Assembly: GCF_900129665.1 (NCBI RefSeq)
Contig: NZ_FQWL01000001.1
Location: 868,001 to 932,000, forward strand
Direction: 5' to 3'
Source of the DNA: Flagellimonas flava
GTDB lineage: Bacteria > Bacteroidota > Bacteroidia > Flavobacteriales > Flavobacteriaceae
DNA: 64,000 nucleotides
Each line of letters begins with the position of its first letter. The stretch's first letter is position 1. The notes under the pieces were generated by a model. That model saw nothing but the letters and a program-made list of their open reading frames with translations. It ran no database searches and was not told where the DNA came from. This document shows, piece after piece, positions 51,491 through 61,080 of the stretch. Position numbers and translations under genes: made by a program.

Positions 51491-52287
51491 AAAATCTAAG
51501 AGAAATACTTCATACTATAAAAGAGAATAGCCCCATTTTATATGCCATAGGTATTTTCCATTTTGTTTTGGCTGCCGTTTGTATTCTTGGTTTACTATTC
51601 GATGACCGGATGTTGGCAGGCATAAACGTATGGATCAAGCCTTTAAAGTTTTCCATTTCTGGAGGTATCTATCTATTGACTTCCGGTTTTTTGGCAACGC
51701 TCTATCCGTTTTCAAAAAGAAAGCGAAACATTGTGAACAATCTGGTTTCGTGGCCTTTGGCGATTGAGATTATTATTGTGGTCCTTCAGGCGTCCCGTGG
51801 GGTGCAATCACACTACAACCAATCCAATTTATTGGATGGTATACTCTTTGGAATTATGGGTTTATTGATAAGCATCGTTGTTTTTACCATGATTTTCTAT
51901 ATTGTAGAAACCATACGCCTAAAGATGAGTGTGCCTAGACCCGTTCAATGGGGAATTTTGCTAGGTTGGATCGTAGTTCTGTTCGGAAGTTGGGTAGGAG
52001 GGCAAATGATTGGCCAGATGGCCCATAATGTAGGAGTGGCCGATGGAGGTGAGGGATTACCCTTGCTCAATTGGAGCACCATAGCAGGAGATTTACGCGT
52101 CGCCCATTTTTTTGGATTGCATGGCATTCAAATTATACCTTTATTCGCAGTGATGCTTACCAGAAAGTGGAAGGCCTCAAAGATGGCCCAAAATCTCGTA
52201 GTCATTCTTTTTGGACTTTTGTACGGATCATGGATTGCCTTCACTTTTTATCAAGCAAAACAGGGCATGCCTTTGGTCAATCTATAA
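51487..52287 (+). CDS. polytopic membrane protein of unknown function
   Basis: This 266-residue protein has about seven transmembrane helices (IFHFVLAAVCILGLLF, WIKPLKFSISGGIYLLTSGFL, LAIEIIIVVLQASRG, LFGIMGLLISIVVFTMIFYIVE, GILLGWIVVLFGSWVGGQM, HFFGLHGIQIIPLFAVMLT, LVVILFGLLYGSWIAFTFY). Conserved polar residues (Lys in the second helix, His in HFFGLHG) suggest a functional core. I do not recognise a characterised family. It overlaps the ABA4-like gene and is 9 bp before the kinase gene. Confidence 0.78.
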   Translation: MKNLREILHTIKENSPILYAIGIFHFVLAAVCILGLLFDDRMLAGINVWIKPLKFSISGGIYLLTSGFLATLYPFSKRKRNIVNNLVSWPLAIEIIIVVLQASRGVQSHYNQSNLLDGILFGIMGLLISIVVFTMIFYIVETIRLKMSVPRPVQWGILLGWIVVLFGSWVGGQMIGQMAHNVGVADGGEGLPLLNWSTIAGDLRVAHFFGLHGIQIIPLFAVMLTRKWKASKMAQNLVVILFGLLYGSWIAFTFYQAKQGMPLVNL

Positions 52288-52296
52288 TCCAACATT

Positions 52297-53385
52297 ATGG
52301 GATTTTTAAACAGGGAAAGACGCTTAAAATATTTAGCCTTCAACGATATCTGGTTTATGATATTGGGAATTGTGCTGCTAAGTTTTGTGACCGATTACCT
52401 GTTTTCCGGTGGCTCTTTCAGCAGACTGCCCTTTATTGAAGCAGTCATTAATTGGAGCGTCTCATTAATGTTCTCAACCGTAAACTGGTTGATTATGCGG
52501 ACCATACTCATAGGACTTCGGAAAAGATATCCAAGTCTAAAGGACAATTCCAAGCGCATTCCCCTTTTCTTTCTTTCGATAGTTATTACGGTGTTGGCTG
52601 TAGATTATTCGGGGAATGCGGTCCTCAGTTATATTTTTACCGGCAACTATAACCATCCACTTAGATCTAGGATTGTATTGCCCATAATTTTGATAAGCAC
52701 TATGACCATGGCCATTTATGAAGCCATCTATTATTACATTCATTTAAAACAATACATTCGGGAAGAGGAGCAGGCCAAACGGGCCATAGTGCAAGCGCAA
52801 TTGGACGCCCTGCGCAATCAGGCGCAACCCCACTTTTTTTTCAATACCCTTAATACACTACGGGACATTATAGATCAAAATACCAGGGAAGAGGCTAAAG
52901 AATTTGTGAATCGATTGTCTGAAATCTATCGCTTTATTCTCGAGTCAGGAAATTCAAATCTTATTTCACTTCGTGAAGAGTTAAGGTTTGCCCAGGCCTA
53001 TATCCATATCCAAAAAGAACGGTTTGGAGATAACCTCGTTGTAGATTGGAAGCTAACAGAAAGTGCTAAGGATTATCTGATTATTCCCATGAGTCTTCAA
53101 CTCCTGCTTGAAAATGCGGTAAAGCACAACGTGGTTTCCAAGGCAAAACCATTACATGTTGATGTGGTAGTTGAAAACCAACACTTGACGGTTCGCAATA
53201 AGATTCAATCCAAATCTACCCAACTTCCCACTACAAAACTTGGGCTTAAAAATATTGAGCGTCGTTATGCTCTGATTTCGGATAAAAAAGTGGGCATTAC
53301 CAAGGATAATGGACATTTTCAAGTGGAATTACCCTTGTTGACCATTGCCGATCAAAAACATTCCTATGCAGATACTGATTATTGA
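52297..53385 (+). CDS. LytS-type membrane sensor histidine kinase
   Basis: This 362-residue protein has about four transmembrane helices in residues 17-148. It then has a His_kinase (PF06580) domain with the phospho-acceptor in NQAQPHFFFNTLNTLRDII (H179) and LREELRFAQAYIHIQKERFGD. A HATPase domain follows with MSLQLLLENAVKHNVV and LGLKNIERRYAL, the short ATP lid of this class. It overlaps the downstream regulator gene by 20 bp, so kinase and regulator form a pair. No extracellular domain is present; sensing is through the membrane part. Confidence 0.9.
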   Translation: MGFLNRERRLKYLAFNDIWFMILGIVLLSFVTDYLFSGGSFSRLPFIEAVINWSVSLMFSTVNWLIMRTILIGLRKRYPSLKDNSKRIPLFFLSIVITVLAVDYSGNAVLSYIFTGNYNHPLRSRIVLPIILISTMTMAIYEAIYYYIHLKQYIREEEQAKRAIVQAQLDALRNQAQPHFFFNTLNTLRDIIDQNTREEAKEFVNRLSEIYRFILESGNSNLISLREELRFAQAYIHIQKERFGDNLVVDWKLTESAKDYLIIPMSLQLLLENAVKHNVVSKAKPLHVDVVVENQHLTVRNKIQSKSTQLPTTKLGLKNIERRYALISDKKVGITKDNGHFQVELPLLTIADQKHSYADTDY

Positions 53386-54118
53386 AGACGAAGTTCGTGC
53401 GGCCAATCAATTACAAAACCTGTTGCGGGCTTTGGATTTTGACTATGAGTTGTTGGGTATTATTGATACGGTGGAAGAAAGTACGGGTTGGTTTCAACGT
53501 AACCAAAACCCTGATCTGGTATTCATGGATATCCAATTGGCCGATGGACTCAGTTTTGAAATATTTCAAAAAGTACAACTGCAATGTCCTATTATATTCA
53601 CCACCGCTTTTGATCAATATGCGATTCGGGCTTTTAAAGTAAATAGTGTAGATTACCTCCTAAAGCCAATTCAGCAGGAAGATTTACAACAGGCATTGCA
53701 TAAATTCCAACGATCCAAACCTAATGTCACCCTTAATCCAGAGACTCTTCATAACTTTTTGGCCAGTATGCAATCCACAGAACAACGTGAGGGTATTTTG
53801 GTAAAAGAAGGTGATGGGTTTGCACAATTGCGTATCTCGGATTTGCTGTATGCGTATTCAGAGGACAGTATCACCTTTGGGATCACCCAACATAAAAGGG
53901 TGATTATTGATGAAACCATGGACGAACTTTGCCCCACCTTGGATTCCAATCAATTCTTTCGCATCAACCGGGGGCAGGTGGTATCTAAGACAGCCATTCA
54001 AAAAATAGCAAAATACTTCAATCACCGTTTAATACTTACCGTGGCACATTCCCGTGACCAAGAGTTTATCGTTAGCAGGCCCAAAACCAATGATTTTAAA
54101 AGTTGGCTGAATCGTTAG
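53366..54118 (+). CDS. LytTR-family response regulator
   Basis: The ATG at 53366 (MQILIIEDEVRA) gives 250 residues; an ATG at 53345 would add seven. The receiver domain is at 1-120 with acidic pocket EDE and phospho-acceptor in LVFMDIQLADG (D55), then TTAFDQYAIRAFKVNSVDYLLKPI. A LytTR DNA-binding domain is at about 145-248 (LVKEGDGFAQLRISDLLYAYSEDS, FRINRGQVVSKTAI, FIVSRPKTNDFKSWLNR). It is paired with the overlapping LytS-type kinase. Direct repeats about 20 bp downstream (54140-54176) may be binding sites for it. Confidence 0.92.
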   Translation: MQILIIEDEVRAANQLQNLLRALDFDYELLGIIDTVEESTGWFQRNQNPDLVFMDIQLADGLSFEIFQKVQLQCPIIFTTAFDQYAIRAFKVNSVDYLLKPIQQEDLQQALHKFQRSKPNVTLNPETLHNFLASMQSTEQREGILVKEGDGFAQLRISDLLYAYSEDSITFGITQHKRVIIDETMDELCPTLDSNQFFRINRGQVVSKTAIQKIAKYFNHRLILTVAHSRDQEFIVSRPKTNDFKSWLNR

Positions 54119-54315
54119 GTTCATCTAAATCGAAATTAAAATGTGGATGCTAAGAAACGTAGTTCTAAGAATGTGGTATCTTTAGATTAATCCCCCTTAT
54201 ATTTAAACTAGGTACTTTTTGAAATGGATACATTGAATTGATTTCAATCCTTTCCATTGTTCGATAGTTTTTCGAAAACACATTAAGCACGAACCAAAAT
54301 TTAAATCCAAGACGA

Positions 54316-56019
54316 ATGAGAACCAGTATCTACTTTGCTTTAATTTTTGGCCTTGGCCTCCAGCTTTCATGCAACAATAATGAAAAAAAGTCTTTAGGAA
54401 ACAGTTCCGTTGTGTATTATGGGGGTGATATTTTGACCATGGTCGGAGAGGCTCCTGAATATGTGGACGCATTAGTGGTGAATGAAGGTAAAATAGTATT
54501 TGCTGGGAATTCGGTCGAAGCCATGGAAATGGCAGGGAATGGTCATGAAATGATTAACCTGGAAGGTAAAACCTTGGTTCCTGGGTTCATTGACGGACAT
54601 GCCCATTACGGTTCTTTTTCTGCCCAGGCAATTGGAGCCCAAATCTTGCCGCCGCCAGATGCTGGCGCAAACAATATCGCGGCCCTGATTCAAATTCTTA
54701 AAGATTGGAATACTCCAGAAAACAGGGCCTTGACAGGTTGGATTTTTGGGTTGGGCTTTGATGATTCGGTATTGGAAGAGAATCGTTTTCCTACCAAGCA
54801 CGATTTGGACGAAGTTTCCACGGAGCATCCCATTATGATCATTCATATTTCAGGTCATTTTGCTGTAGTCAATTCCAAAGGATTGGAATTATTGGACATA
54901 ACAGCCGAGACAAAAGACCCCGAGGGCGGAATAATACGGAGGGAAAACGGAAATGAACCCAACGGAGTACTTGAGGAACTGGCTGGTTTACCGCTTTATA
55001 CAAGGGCACTGACGCCTGTTACAGATGAAGCGGCAAGTAGGTTTTTCGAAGCCGGTCAGGAAATGGCCCTTTCTTATGGATATACCACGGCCCAGGAAGG
55101 AAGAGCTATGGACCAGACGATGTTTGTTAATGCCGCAGAAGCCAATATCATGAAACTGGATGTAGTATCCTACATTGACTATGCGTATGTAGATGGCATT
55201 ATGGACACCAAATGGAACAGTAAAACCTATCAAAACCATTATAGGATTGGAGGAATGAAAATAACCTTGGATGGTTCTCCCCAAGGAAGGACTGCTTGGA
55301 GAACAGAGCCTTATGTACTGAGGCCTCATGGTACCGAAAAAGGATACAAGGGATATCCCGCCTTTCCTGACGAGAACACGGCCATAGACCTTTTCAAAAT
55401 GGGATTTAAGAACAATTGGCAAGTATTGTCACATGCCAATGGTGATGCGGCAATAGACCAATTCATCAAGGCAACAAGGATTGCGGCCGATGAGTACGGA
55501 AATGATGATAGGAGAACCACTTTGATTCATGGTCAGTACATTAGGGAAGACCAGCTGGATTCTTTAAAAAACCTAAACGTTATAGCCTCACTATTTCCTT
55601 TGCATACCTTTTATTGGGGAGATTGGCACAAACAGATTATTGGGGATGAGTTGGGAGACAGAATAAGTCCATTACGAACGGCAATCGATAAAGGTTTAAG
55701 AGTCACCACCCATACGGATGCCCCCGTTGCCCTTCCTAATCTGATGCGAATGGTTGGTATTTCAGTGGAGCGAAAGTCTCGCTCCGGTGTGGTCATCGGC
55801 GCTGGCGAAAAGCTAACCCCCTATGAAGCACTAAAAAGCATAACTATTTGGTCTGCCTACCAGCATTTCGAAGAAGATTCCAAGGGGACATTGGAAAAAG
55901 GTAAACTGGCAGACATGGTCATTTTGGACAAAAACCCCTTAAAGGTAGATGAAGCTGAAATCAAGAACATATTGGTCCTTGAAACCATAAAAGAGGGGAA
56001 TACGGTTTATAAAAAATAG
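54316..56019 (+). CDS. YtcJ-like amidohydrolase lipoprotein
   Basis: This 567-residue lipoprotein has lipobox LQLSC (C19). It is an Amidohydro_3 (YtcJ-type) enzyme: ALVVNEGKIVFAG, LVPGFIDGHAHYGS (H95, H97), IIHISGHFAVVNSKGLELL, GMKITLDGSPQGRTAW, VLSHANGDAAIDQFI, TLIHGQYIREDQLD and VTTHTDAPVALPNLM. The family hydrolyses C-N bonds in unknown small substrates; this copy acts outside the cytoplasm. It is 197 bp downstream of the LytTR regulator gene, with a TATCTTTA element at 54176-54183 that could be a promoter. Confidence 0.88.
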   Translation: MRTSIYFALIFGLGLQLSCNNNEKKSLGNSSVVYYGGDILTMVGEAPEYVDALVVNEGKIVFAGNSVEAMEMAGNGHEMINLEGKTLVPGFIDGHAHYGSFSAQAIGAQILPPPDAGANNIAALIQILKDWNTPENRALTGWIFGLGFDDSVLEENRFPTKHDLDEVSTEHPIMIIHISGHFAVVNSKGLELLDITAETKDPEGGIIRRENGNEPNGVLEELAGLPLYTRALTPVTDEAASRFFEAGQEMALSYGYTTAQEGRAMDQTMFVNAAEANIMKLDVVSYIDYAYVDGIMDTKWNSKTYQNHYRIGGMKITLDGSPQGRTAWRTEPYVLRPHGTEKGYKGYPAFPDENTAIDLFKMGFKNNWQVLSHANGDAAIDQFIKATRIAADEYGNDDRRTTLIHGQYIREDQLDSLKNLNVIASLFPLHTFYWGDWHKQIIGDELGDRISPLRTAIDKGLRVTTHTDAPVALPNLMRMVGISVERKSRSGVVIGAGEKLTPYEALKSITIWSAYQHFEEDSKGTLEKGKLADMVILDKNPLKVDEAEIKNILVLETIKEGNTVYKK

Positions 56020-56035
56020 CACCGCGCGGGTTCTT

Positions 56036-57754
56036 TCAGTTTATAATGGCAGGAAGAACAAATCTTTCAAAAATTTCTCGGGATTGATTCCCTTTTCTAT
56101 TTCTGAAGTTTCCGGCGGTCATTACAACCACGGATCCCAGTTCTGGGACGACAAAAATAAATTGCCCTCCCGCACCTCTTGCCTCAATGGATTTAACAAT
56201 TTTACCATTGATATTGTAAGAGTCATGCCACCACAGGTAGCCATATTCGTTTTTGTCCGGATAATCTTGTAATCGTGTATGTTTTTTGAACGACTTCTCA
56301 ATCCAATTTTCTGAAATAATCTGTTGGCCGTTCCACGTTCCGCCATTTAGATAAAGTTGCCCAAACTTCAACATGTCTCGTGGTGTCAATAACATCCCAC
56401 CACCAAAATAGGGTAGAAGACCAGTATCGTCAGCGAAGTTAATATAATTGGTTATCCCCAATGGGGCGAACAACTTTTCATCCATATAAATTTCAAGAGG
56501 CTGATTTAATCGCTCGTTTAAACAGACACCCAGTAAAAATGGATTGGCAGACCCATAATCAGCATACATGCCTGGGGTTTTTACCATAGGAGCTTCCAAA
56601 ACCGTTTGGAGCCAGCTATTGGGATTGTTTGGATTTTGATAGTAATCCTCCTGCGCAAGATTGTTCACATCAAATCCAGAACTCATCGTCAACAGGTCTT
56701 TTATAGTAATCTTGGATTTTAAAGAGTCTATGGTATACTGATATTTTTCAGGAATAAAACCATATAATTTTTCATCCACATCCCGAACGATTTTCCCGTC
56801 AATAGCTATGCCTATCATTGCGGAAGAAACACTCTTGGAACCGGACATCAATGTATGTGGAATTTGGGCATTGAATGCATCAAAATATGCCTCGAAAACC
56901 AAACTGTTTTCCTTTGAGATCAGAATACTGTGCATATTTACCAATTGTCCTGTATTGATGCTGTCTATAAGCTCGTTCAACTTATTACTGTCGATGCCCC
57001 AGCGATTTATATTAGCCACCTTCCAGCCATCATTAAGCTCTTTCGGCGTATTTGCACTTTGGTTTTTTGGTGCATTGGTATTGCCCAGTGGAATTCCATC
57101 TTCCGAATAGCTCAGAGCAATGTCAGTGACCAACACGTCCATTAAAAGAAATTCCAACTTTATAGTGTCCTTTAAAAAATAAGCCTTGTACCTAAAGCCG
57201 GTATTTGAATCCCTAAATGACAAGATATTCTGCTGCATGCGAAAGTCTAGTGCGTAAGCCCCTCTATAACGCGTATCGCTAAAAATGGGGTAGGCCGCCA
57301 TGCTTCCGTCATCCAAATTTTCCACATAAAGGACAAAAGCATTGGAGAAAAGGCCATCATTGAACATGAAAGGATTCCATTGTCCCGTATACTGATTGTT
57401 TTGCTTATCCAACTTTAGCGCAACATGATAGAAAAATTGCCCTGATTTTATAAAACCGGCCAATACCCCTTCCTTGGCGTCATCGAACAAATGAACGCTC
57501 AGGTCTGTATCTAAGGTCAGGAGGATTTCACCATCAAGGTCAGATTTTATATTTCGGTCAATAAGGGTAGTTTCATTGGCAATGGTCAATTGATATTGAT
57601 TTTCTTCCAAGGGAGTCAAAGTTACTGTGAAATTAAAGCTGTGTTTGTCGGAAATGGTACCCACCCAGTTTCCTTCGTAATCTTTTTTTTCGACTTGGGC
57701 GCAGCATTGCAGTGAGAGACCAACTAATGCCAGAATAAATAGCTTTTTGAGCAT
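56036..57754 (-). CDS. serine hydrolase with N-terminal accessory domain
   Basis: This 572-residue protein has a signal peptide. The Cys pair in LSLQCCA could make it a lipoprotein. Residues about 20-220 are a beta-rich accessory domain (YEGNWVGTISDKHSFNFTVTL, YRGAYALDFRMQQNILSF). A beta-lactamase-fold hydrolase follows at about 245-560 with an SxxK in MSGSKSVSSA, ITIKDLLTMSSGFD, the Tyr region YADYGSANPFLLG and RGAGGQFIFVVPELG in place of the usual HTG. It resembles the lipid- or ester-active 6-aminohexanoate hydrolase-like group. It converges on the YtcJ-like gene (16 bp between stops). Confidence 0.84.
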   Translation of the reverse strand: MLKKLFILALVGLSLQCCAQVEKKDYEGNWVGTISDKHSFNFTVTLTPLEENQYQLTIANETTLIDRNIKSDLDGEILLTLDTDLSVHLFDDAKEGVLAGFIKSGQFFYHVALKLDKQNNQYTGQWNPFMFNDGLFSNAFVLYVENLDDGSMAAYPIFSDTRYRGAYALDFRMQQNILSFRDSNTGFRYKAYFLKDTIKLEFLLMDVLVTDIALSYSEDGIPLGNTNAPKNQSANTPKELNDGWKVANINRWGIDSNKLNELIDSINTGQLVNMHSILISKENSLVFEAYFDAFNAQIPHTLMSGSKSVSSAMIGIAIDGKIVRDVDEKLYGFIPEKYQYTIDSLKSKITIKDLLTMSSGFDVNNLAQEDYYQNPNNPNSWLQTVLEAPMVKTPGMYADYGSANPFLLGVCLNERLNQPLEIYMDEKLFAPLGITNYINFADDTGLLPYFGGGMLLTPRDMLKFGQLYLNGGTWNGQQIISENWIEKSFKKHTRLQDYPDKNEYGYLWWHDSYNINGKIVKSIEARGAGGQFIFVVPELGSVVVMTAGNFRNRKGNQSREIFERFVLPAIIN

Positions 57755-57820
57755 AGGATTATAAATAGTGAAGGGTAAAAATAGCTTATAGCTTGGATTG
57801 ATAATTGTACGGAATTAACA

Positions 57821-58633
57821 TTAGAAGCTTTTCATCATCATTTTGCGATAGGCCTTGGGGTTTGTACCAAAATAGCGCTTAAAAACACGATTAAAATGAC
57901 TTTGATCAGAAAACCCCGTTTGATAAGCTATTTCGGTCAAAGAGTGGGAAAGGTCCAATAAAAGGGGGAAGGCTTTTTTAAGTTTTTGTTGTCTTATGTA
58001 CTCACCCAAGCCCATGGAAAGGTATTTACTTGCCGCCCTTGATAAATGTACCGGATGGACATTGAGCTCCTTTGACAGGTAATGGAGGCTTAATTCAGAT
58101 GTGTCGTAATGCAGTATCTCCTTCAAGTTGGCTACCCATTCAGGGTTTTCATTTGCGTTTGATTGCTTTACATGACTTAGTGCATCGCACACTTGTAGCA
58201 ATAAAACCTCAACAGTTACGGGACTAAGCTTATCCGACATCACAAACTCACGATAGATATTGGCAAACAGAAAATGTAATTTAGGGTTTTGAATCAACTG
58301 GCTACCTTCCCAAAGGTCTATAACAATTCCGTTTTTTGCGAGCCAATCTTTCTCAAATTCCAGGTGAAATCCACTGGCCCTATCTGAATGCTTGGAGCCA
58401 TAATGTGGTTCCTGCCAATTGTTGAACATTAGACTTCCGGCTGGGCACTGAGTACTGGTTTTGGTATTACAGTCTTTCATATTACCACTGAGAACGTACA
58501 TGAAATAAGGGTTTTCATGGTAATGCCAATCCGTTCTATCCGTCAGATAAGTGTACTGGGACAACAGAACTCCGTTAAACGAGCTTTCTGAATTTTGACT
58601 TCCGTAATACTCTCCTTTTGTTAATATCTTCAT
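57821..58633 (-). CDS. AraC-family regulator with cupin sensor domain
   Basis: The ATG at 58633 (MKILTKGEYYG) gives 270 residues; an ATG at 58672 would add 13. The N-terminal cupin has the metal-type His set in RTDWHYHENPYFMYVLSG, CPAGSLMFNNWQEPHYG and GFHLEFEK. The C-terminal HTH pair is LHYLSKELNVHPVHLSRAASKYLS and LTEIAYQTGFSDQSHFNRVFKRYFGTNPKAYRK. It is 66 bp upstream of the serine hydrolase gene on the same strand and is likely its regulator. Confidence 0.88.
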   Translation of the reverse strand: MKILTKGEYYGSQNSESSFNGVLLSQYTYLTDRTDWHYHENPYFMYVLSGNMKDCNTKTSTQCPAGSLMFNNWQEPHYGSKHSDRASGFHLEFEKDWLAKNGIVIDLWEGSQLIQNPKLHFLFANIYREFVMSDKLSPVTVEVLLLQVCDALSHVKQSNANENPEWVANLKEILHYDTSELSLHYLSKELNVHPVHLSRAASKYLSMGLGEYIRQQKLKKAFPLLLDLSHSLTEIAYQTGFSDQSHFNRVFKRYFGTNPKAYRKMMMKSF

Positions 58634-58791
58634 ATGGTTTCTGATACGATTAGTGGTAAAAAATCGCATCATCGTGTAAAGATTAAACCAAAAGGTACAT
58701 AAATATGGGCAAAGAGGCTATGCGGAAAAGGATAAGAGTTTTAAATAAACTCAAGCAGGTAGAACTCAAACTATTCTTGGAGTGAAAAACA

Positions 58792-61080
58792 TTAATTCGG
58801 ATTCACCCTAAAAGTGATTTCTCTATTTGTAATGACCGTAGAAGGTCTAGGGTTTACCGTTAAATTGGAAAATGTTGTTCCTGACAGCGGAATGTTCTGG
58901 TCATTTGTGATGTCCAAAGGTGTAATGGTATTGGTGAAGATTCCTGAAGAAGAAGTCACAACATCAAAGGTGAACGAACATGTTGTCCCTGCTGGCAGAC
59001 TTACCCCTGTAATCATGAAATTATTGCTTCCGGAAACCGCAGTGATAGTTCCTCCACAGGAAGAAGAGGCATCCGGGGTAGGAGCAATAGTCATATCGGT
59101 GGGGAGATTGTTGGTAAGTGCTAGGTTGGAAAGGGATACCCCATTGGATGGATTTTCAATGGTGATGGTCACGGTTGATTCCAATCCCTGGAAAACAGTA
59201 TCCGGAGAAAACGAAGATGTGGCAACTGTTGGAAATGCAATTTCATTTGATGTCACAAAAACTCCACCCCATATACCTTCCAGGCTACTGCCCAGAACTA
59301 CATCCATATCGGTTGCATTGTTGGCCACAAGACCTGTAGCATCGAAAACATCAATATCCACTCCCCAACTATAGCCAAAATTGGGGTTTCTAGTGCCTAG
59401 GTCCACTCCAAACTCAGAAATTGTTCCATTAAGTATGTTCGTGGCCGGATTTAATGCATTGGATAGCGAAGTCCCCTCAACACTTACAAAATCACCTGTG
59501 CTGCTAGCCTCTCCGTCCATTCCGTAATAACCTACGTGAGTCTCGAAAGAACCTATGGATGGAGTCAAAAGCCCTGTCACGGTAAAAGAATCGTTAGCAC
59601 CAAAACCAAAAAAATCAAAACCATCCCACACACTTACATTTCTTGAGGTATCCGCTGGGTCGGAATAGATTACGACTAAGGTCCATCCACCATGTGGGCC
59701 CGTGAACGAACTTCCTGTTGCAAGGGCAATATCGGCTACGAAATAATTTCCATTTCCTCCAGTTTGGACTTGGGCAGTTACATCGGCATAGGCCATGAAA
59801 CTATTCCATCCTGCAAAAGATGTTGTTTCAATATTACGCACTTCCGAATTTATCGTAGTATATGACCCAGACGTTGGATCCATGAACTTCACTTGGTCAA
59901 TATTTAAAGAACCAGATGGATTGGTAATACCCCCATAAGTACTATTATAAACCCCTCCCCAGTACAGACCAGCCCAAGAAACTGTTGAACCCACGGGCAA
60001 ATTAAGGTTGCTACTAGAGGAATTTACAGTTGCACCGTCACCATCCACATCGGCATACCCCATAACCACGGATGGATTATTGGATACTGGACTTGCCGGA
60101 CAGCCAGATGTACATAAAAGATTGGTGTTTCCCAACATTTTAAAATTCCCCATCAAATTGATGGCAACCCGTTCTTCATAAGGCCTAGGGTTGTTGGGAT
60201 TGTTATCATCATCGTTGATGGTTACGGTCGCCGTATCTGAAATGGTCACTGCCCCATCCGTTGAGCTTGTAAACGATATGTCAAAATCTTCTGCCGCTTC
60301 AAATATGGCGTCATCCAAAATGGTGATTATAATGGGTTCTGTGTCGCCAGAAGTACCGCTAAAATTCAACGTGCCTGTACTGGCCGTATAGTCTGTCCCA
60401 GAGGTTGCAGTGCCGTTTGTTGTTTGATAATCAACAGAAAATGTCCCACTAGCGTTGGGCCCTGTATGGGTCGCAGTTAAGGAAACAGTACCTGCATCCT
60501 CGTCGACTGAAACATCTTCTATAGTTATTGAGGGATCGAAAGCAGCCGTAATGAGCACGTTATCTATAAAAACAAACTCATTGGATTCCCAATCTCCAAA
60601 TTGCCATGTGCCCACATTGATAAACCGGATTGTGGAATTCGCAGAAGCATAAACCAAAATATCTTGACTAAAACTGCCACTTTGAGTTCCTGTAAACGTA
60701 CCAATGGTTGTAAAATTGGTGCCATCATTTGACATTTGGACACTCAATTGTTCTCCACCAGAACCACCGTCAAGCCCAGAAGTTCTCCAATCAAAGGACA
60801 AGGTTGCGCTTGTTGCACCTGCCAAGTTGGCTGAACGCTGAATCCGTTGGCTGTTTCGGGTTATATCCTCAAATCTTAATTCATTTCCAGTAATCCTAAT
60901 TCTGCTACCTGTTGGGCTTCCGTCATCATTGGTCTCCGTCCAATTTCCTGAAAAGGTTTGTGAACCGTCATTGTTGGAATAGAACGAGGAACTGAAATTA
61001 TCACGGAAGGTTTCTTGGGCACATAGTGCCGCAGAAAAGGAAATCCATATAAGAATTGAAGATAAGAACGCTTTTTTCAT
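58792..61080 (-). CDS. large secreted adhesin-like protein with Calx-beta and DUF11-type domains
   Basis: The ATG at 61080 gives 762 residues with a signal peptide (MKKAFLSSILIWISFSAALCA); the longer frame to 61293 has no signal there. The domain order is a concanavalin-like/CUB-type region (about 25-180, ending DWESNEFVFIDNVLI), a Calx-beta domain (about 185-290, with VDYQTTNGTATSGTDY and AAEDFDISFTS), a beta-rich region (about 305-610, with VSWAGLYWGGVYN and GPHGGWTLVVIYSD), and a DUF11 or DUF7933-like domain (TVTITIENPSNGVSLSNLALTN). It ends in FRVNPN without an obvious T9SS C-terminal sorting domain. A surface or matrix protein is the likely role. Confidence 0.75.
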   Translation of the reverse strand: MKKAFLSSILIWISFSAALCAQETFRDNFSSSFYSNNDGSQTFSGNWTETNDDGSPTGSRIRITGNELRFEDITRNSQRIQRSANLAGATSATLSFDWRTSGLDGGSGGEQLSVQMSNDGTNFTTIGTFTGTQSGSFSQDILVYASANSTIRFINVGTWQFGDWESNEFVFIDNVLITAAFDPSITIEDVSVDEDAGTVSLTATHTGPNASGTFSVDYQTTNGTATSGTDYTASTGTLNFSGTSGDTEPIIITILDDAIFEAAEDFDISFTSSTDGAVTISDTATVTINDDDNNPNNPRPYEERVAINLMGNFKMLGNTNLLCTSGCPASPVSNNPSVVMGYADVDGDGATVNSSSSNLNLPVGSTVSWAGLYWGGVYNSTYGGITNPSGSLNIDQVKFMDPTSGSYTTINSEVRNIETTSFAGWNSFMAYADVTAQVQTGGNGNYFVADIALATGSSFTGPHGGWTLVVIYSDPADTSRNVSVWDGFDFFGFGANDSFTVTGLLTPSIGSFETHVGYYGMDGEASSTGDFVSVEGTSLSNALNPATNILNGTISEFGVDLGTRNPNFGYSWGVDIDVFDATGLVANNATDMDVVLGSSLEGIWGGVFVTSNEIAFPTVATSSFSPDTVFQGLESTVTITIENPSNGVSLSNLALTNNLPTDMTIAPTPDASSSCGGTITAVSGSNNFMITGVSLPAGTTCSFTFDVVTSSSGIFTNTITPLDITNDQNIPLSGTTFSNLTVNPRPSTVITNREITFRVNPN

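Noticed and set aside
58814..59374. 186-codon open frame on the plus strand
   Set aside because: It is antisense to the DUF11-type repeat of the adhesin gene; its low-complexity Val/Ser/Thr composition mirrors the codon bias of the real gene.
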